A stretch of 64,000 nucleotides of DNA from positions 480,727 to 544,726 of the forward strand of contig NZ_JACHTE010000001.1 in assembly GCF_014145395.1 (NCBI RefSeq), read 5' to 3'. Each line of letters begins with the position of its first letter. Positions within the stretch are counted from its first letter, which is position 1. Source of the DNA: Marilutibacter penaei. Its GTDB lineage: Bacteria; Pseudomonadota; Gammaproteobacteria; Xanthomonadales; Xanthomonadaceae. A program made the translations under genes and the position numbers. Of this stretch, positions 62,246 to 64,000 are shown piece after piece. Below the pieces are notes generated by a model that did not search any database, was not told where the DNA came from, and was given only the letters and a program-made list of their open reading frames with translations.

Positions 62246-63378
62246 TGACCGTGCTTGCCTTCCACAACGGCCACGTCCTGACCGAACGCGGCTTCGCCGA
62301 AGGCCTGTGCGTGGTCGTCGAGGACGGCCACGTCGCCGCGGTCATGCCCGGCGGTCCACCCGCGGGCGCCGAGGCCATCGACCTGCAGGGCCGCTACCTG
62401 GTGCCGGGCTTCATCGACACCCAGGTCAACGGTGGCGGCGACGTGCTGCTCAACGACAGCACCACCGTCGACGGCGTGCGCCGCATCGCCGAGGCGCACC
62501 GCCGCTTCGGCACCACCGGGATGCTGCCGACCCTGATCAGCGACGACGTCGCGGTGATGGAGAAGGCGATTGCCGCCGTGCGCGGCGCGATCGACGCCGG
62601 CGTGCCCGGCGTACTCGGCATCCACCTCGAAGGCCCCTACCTGGCCGAAGCGCGCAAGGGCGTGCACGACCCGGCCAAATTCCACACCCCCGGCAGCGAC
62701 GAACTCGCGATGGTGGCTTCGCTGGGCAACGGCAAGACCCTGCTGACCGTGGCGCCCGAGCGTTTCGAGGCCGACACCCTGCGCGACCTCGCATCGCGCG
62801 GCGTGATCCTCGCCGCCGGCCATACCGCCGCTGACTACAACACGATGCGCGCCGGCTTCGACGCCGGCATCCGCGGCGTCACCCACCTGTTCAATGCGAT
62901 GACGCCGATGAACAGCCGCGAGCCCGGCGGCGTCGGCGCGGCGCTGGACGACCCGGACGTCTGGTGCGGGCTGATCGTCGACGGCCACCACGTGCACGAC
63001 GCCACCCTGCGCGTCGCCATCAACGCCCGCCCGCGCGGACGCATGATGCTGGTCACCGACGCGATGCCGCCGGTGGGCGGCGAACGCGAGGATTTCGAGC
63101 TCTACGGCGTCACCATGACCTGCCGCGACGGCCTGTGCAGCACCGCCGAAGGCACCCTCGCCGGCTCCGCGCTGGACATGGCGACCGCCGTGCGCAACAC
63201 CGTGCAGCGCCTCGGCCTGCCGCTGGACGAAGCCTGCCGCATGGCCTCGCAGTACCCCGCCGAGTTCCTCGGCCTCGGCCATGAGCTCGGCCGCATCACC
63301 CCGGGGTATCGCGCCGACCTCGTCGTCCTCGACACCGACCTGCAGGTCACGGGCAGCTGGATCGGCGGAGTCGGCTGA
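62245..63378 (+). CDS. nagA: N-acetylglucosamine-6-phosphate deacetylase
   Basis: A 377-residue amidohydrolase that removes acetate from GlcNAc-6-phosphate, giving the substrate of NagB-II. Metal and catalytic residues are visible: HLEGPYL (Glu), AAGHTAA (His), THLFNAM (His) and VTDAMPP (catalytic Asp). It has a beta-sandwich formed by both termini (LVPGFIDTQVNGGG; GYRADLVVLDTD). It overlaps the nagB stop by one base. It completes the GlcNAc catabolic set nagP-kinase-nagA-nagB. Confidence 0.97.
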   Translation: MTVLAFHNGHVLTERGFAEGLCVVVEDGHVAAVMPGGPPAGAEAIDLQGRYLVPGFIDTQVNGGGDVLLNDSTTVDGVRRIAEAHRRFGTTGMLPTLISDDVAVMEKAIAAVRGAIDAGVPGVLGIHLEGPYLAEARKGVHDPAKFHTPGSDELAMVASLGNGKTLLTVAPERFEADTLRDLASRGVILAAGHTAADYNTMRAGFDAGIRGVTHLFNAMTPMNSREPGGVGAALDDPDVWCGLIVDGHHVHDATLRVAINARPRGRMMLVTDAMPPVGGEREDFELYGVTMTCRDGLCSTAEGTLAGSALDMATAVRNTVQRLGLPLDEACRMASQYPAEFLGLGHELGRITPGYRADLVVLDTDLQVTGSWIGGVG

Positions 63379-63439
63379 GCGCTGAACGCGCGGCGGGATC
63401 TTCACGGCGCCGTGCAGCCGCGGCCGCTTGACTGCCGCG

Positions 63440-63913
63440 ATGGACCTGCAAAGCGGCTATCCCTTCTGGGCGATCCGGAACGGACTCGCCCCACCCCGCC
63501 CGGCGCTTGCGGGGCGGCTCGACGTGGATGTCGCCGTGGTGGGCGGCGGGATCACCGGCGCCCTGATCGCCGATGAGCTGGTCCGGCACGGCCATGCAGT
63601 CGCGGTGCTGGACAGACGCGACCCCGGCTGGGGCAGCACCGCGGCGAGCACGGCCCTGCTGCAGTACGAGATCGACACCCATCTGGTCGACCTCGCCGAA
63701 CGCCATGGCGAGGCCGATGCCGCGCTGGCCTACCGCGCCTGCGCAGACGCCATCGACCTGCTCGCCGAGCGCGCAGCGGACTGTCGCGGCGTCGGTTTCG
63801 TCCGCTGCCAGAGCCTGTACCACGCAAGCCGGGCGCGTCACGTGCGTGAACTGCGCCGCGAGTTCGAGGCCCGCCGCCTCCACCAATATTTTTTATCTAA
63901 CGCATTGTTTTAA
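63440..63913 (+). pseudogene. FAD-dependent oxidoreductase, apparently truncated
   Basis: The first roughly 146 residues are a DAO-family flavoprotein: VDVAVVGGGITGALIADELV with the dinucleotide loop, LDRRDPGWGSTAASTALL and QYEIDTHLVDLAERHG. Relatives are about 370-480 residues long, but this frame stops at residue 157. After REFEARRL the sequence changes to HQYFLSNALF, encoded by AT-rich DNA unlike the gene. The simplest reading is disruption by an insertion at about 63880. A sequencing or assembly junction would look the same. The gene lies 61 bases after nagA and may have been its downstream partner. Confidence 0.75.
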
Positions 63914-63930
63914 CGAGAATATTTTGAGTT
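63882..63930. other. AT-rich junction
   Basis: About 49 bases are roughly 70 percent A+T (for example CAATATTTTTTATCTAACG), against a GC-rich background on both sides of the window. They start inside the flavoprotein gene and end at a new open frame. No terminal inverted repeat or target duplication can be judged because the right side is cut off. Confidence 0.7.
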
Positions 63931-64000
63931 CGATTTCCAGTCCGGCACAGATCGGTCTGGACGGCACGGGATTTACTGCGCTTCCCCCGTCCGGATCGAG
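63924..64000 (+). CDS. Start of an open frame cut by the window edge
   Basis: From TTG 63924 a frame is open to the end of the window (25 codons; SSISSPAQIGLDGTGFTALP). Its GC content rises again. It may be the N-terminus of a gene carried by the inserted DNA, or of an unrelated neighbour. No family can be assigned, and both the start and the identity are uncertain. Confidence 0.25.
   Translation, partial: MSSISSPAQIGLDGTGFTALPPSGS

Overview
The window is high-GC chromosomal DNA whose gene content points to the gammaproteobacterial family Xanthomonadaceae/Lysobacteraceae (Luteimonas, Lysobacter or a close relative). That placement is an inference from the Xanthomonas-type maltose and N-acetylglucosamine (GlcNAc) loci, the SusB/GH97 enzyme, the NagP-NagR-NagQ gene set, and the pairing of a TorF-type porin with glnA. 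No rRNA, tRNA, CRISPR array or recognisable transposase was seen.

Region 1 (1-2438) is nitrogen related: a TorF-type porin fragment and glnA. The glnA promoter is unusually easy to read, with a sigma-54 -24/-12 element and two NtrC-like sites 32 bp apart. Region 2 (2511-23166) is a maltodextrin utilisation locus: a LacI regulator, two alpha-amylases, an MFS transporter, a GH13 alpha-glucosidase, a GH97 alpha-glucosidase, a TonB-dependent receptor and a glucokinase. Copies of one palindrome (core TGCATACGTNTGCA) lie in the three intergenic regions that would control these genes, which argues for one LacI-type regulon. The locus is interrupted by a roughly 900 bp non-coding stretch with two large stem-loop elements and a 43-bp-period repeat array, by a BLUF photoreceptor, and by an AraC / cupin-CMD / Tat-exported dehydrogenase module.

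Region 3 (23234-42966) is mostly housekeeping or poorly characterised: UppP, a PEBP-family protein, a TPR-sulfotransferase protein, a PlsC acyltransferase plus YheT hydrolase, a hotdog thioesterase, a phospholipase-D-family lipoprotein, YceI, SixA, an orphan ParA, an AEC transporter, a Ycf46-like AAA ATPase, two tandem secreted TPR/Sel1-like paralogs, a 2OG-Fe(II) oxygenase and a gamma-glutamyltransferase.

Region 4 (43010-63378) is a chitin/GlcNAc locus: a GH20 hexosaminidase lipoprotein, two TonB-dependent receptors, a sugar kinase, the NagP transporter, a LacI regulator (NagR-like), a GntR regulator (NagQ-like), the SIS-type deaminase NagB-II and the deacetylase NagA. Embedded between the regulators is the Entner-Doudoroff operon zwf-pgl-edd-eda. 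Together these genes release GlcNAc from chito-oligosaccharides, import it, convert it to fructose-6-phosphate, and sit beside the route that burns glucose-6-phosphate. Two identical TGACAACGATGTCA operators mark the NagR targets.

The window ends in an apparently broken FAD-dependent oxidoreductase gene whose reading frame runs into an abruptly AT-rich junction (about 63882-63930), the likely edge of inserted DNA. The most unusual structure is a three-copy family of stem-loop elements (11062-11138, 11289-11384, 21890-21991). Their arm sequences differ completely but their internal loops are conserved, and every non-Watson-Crick pair is G-U on the same, purine-rich strand, as if the element acts as RNA.
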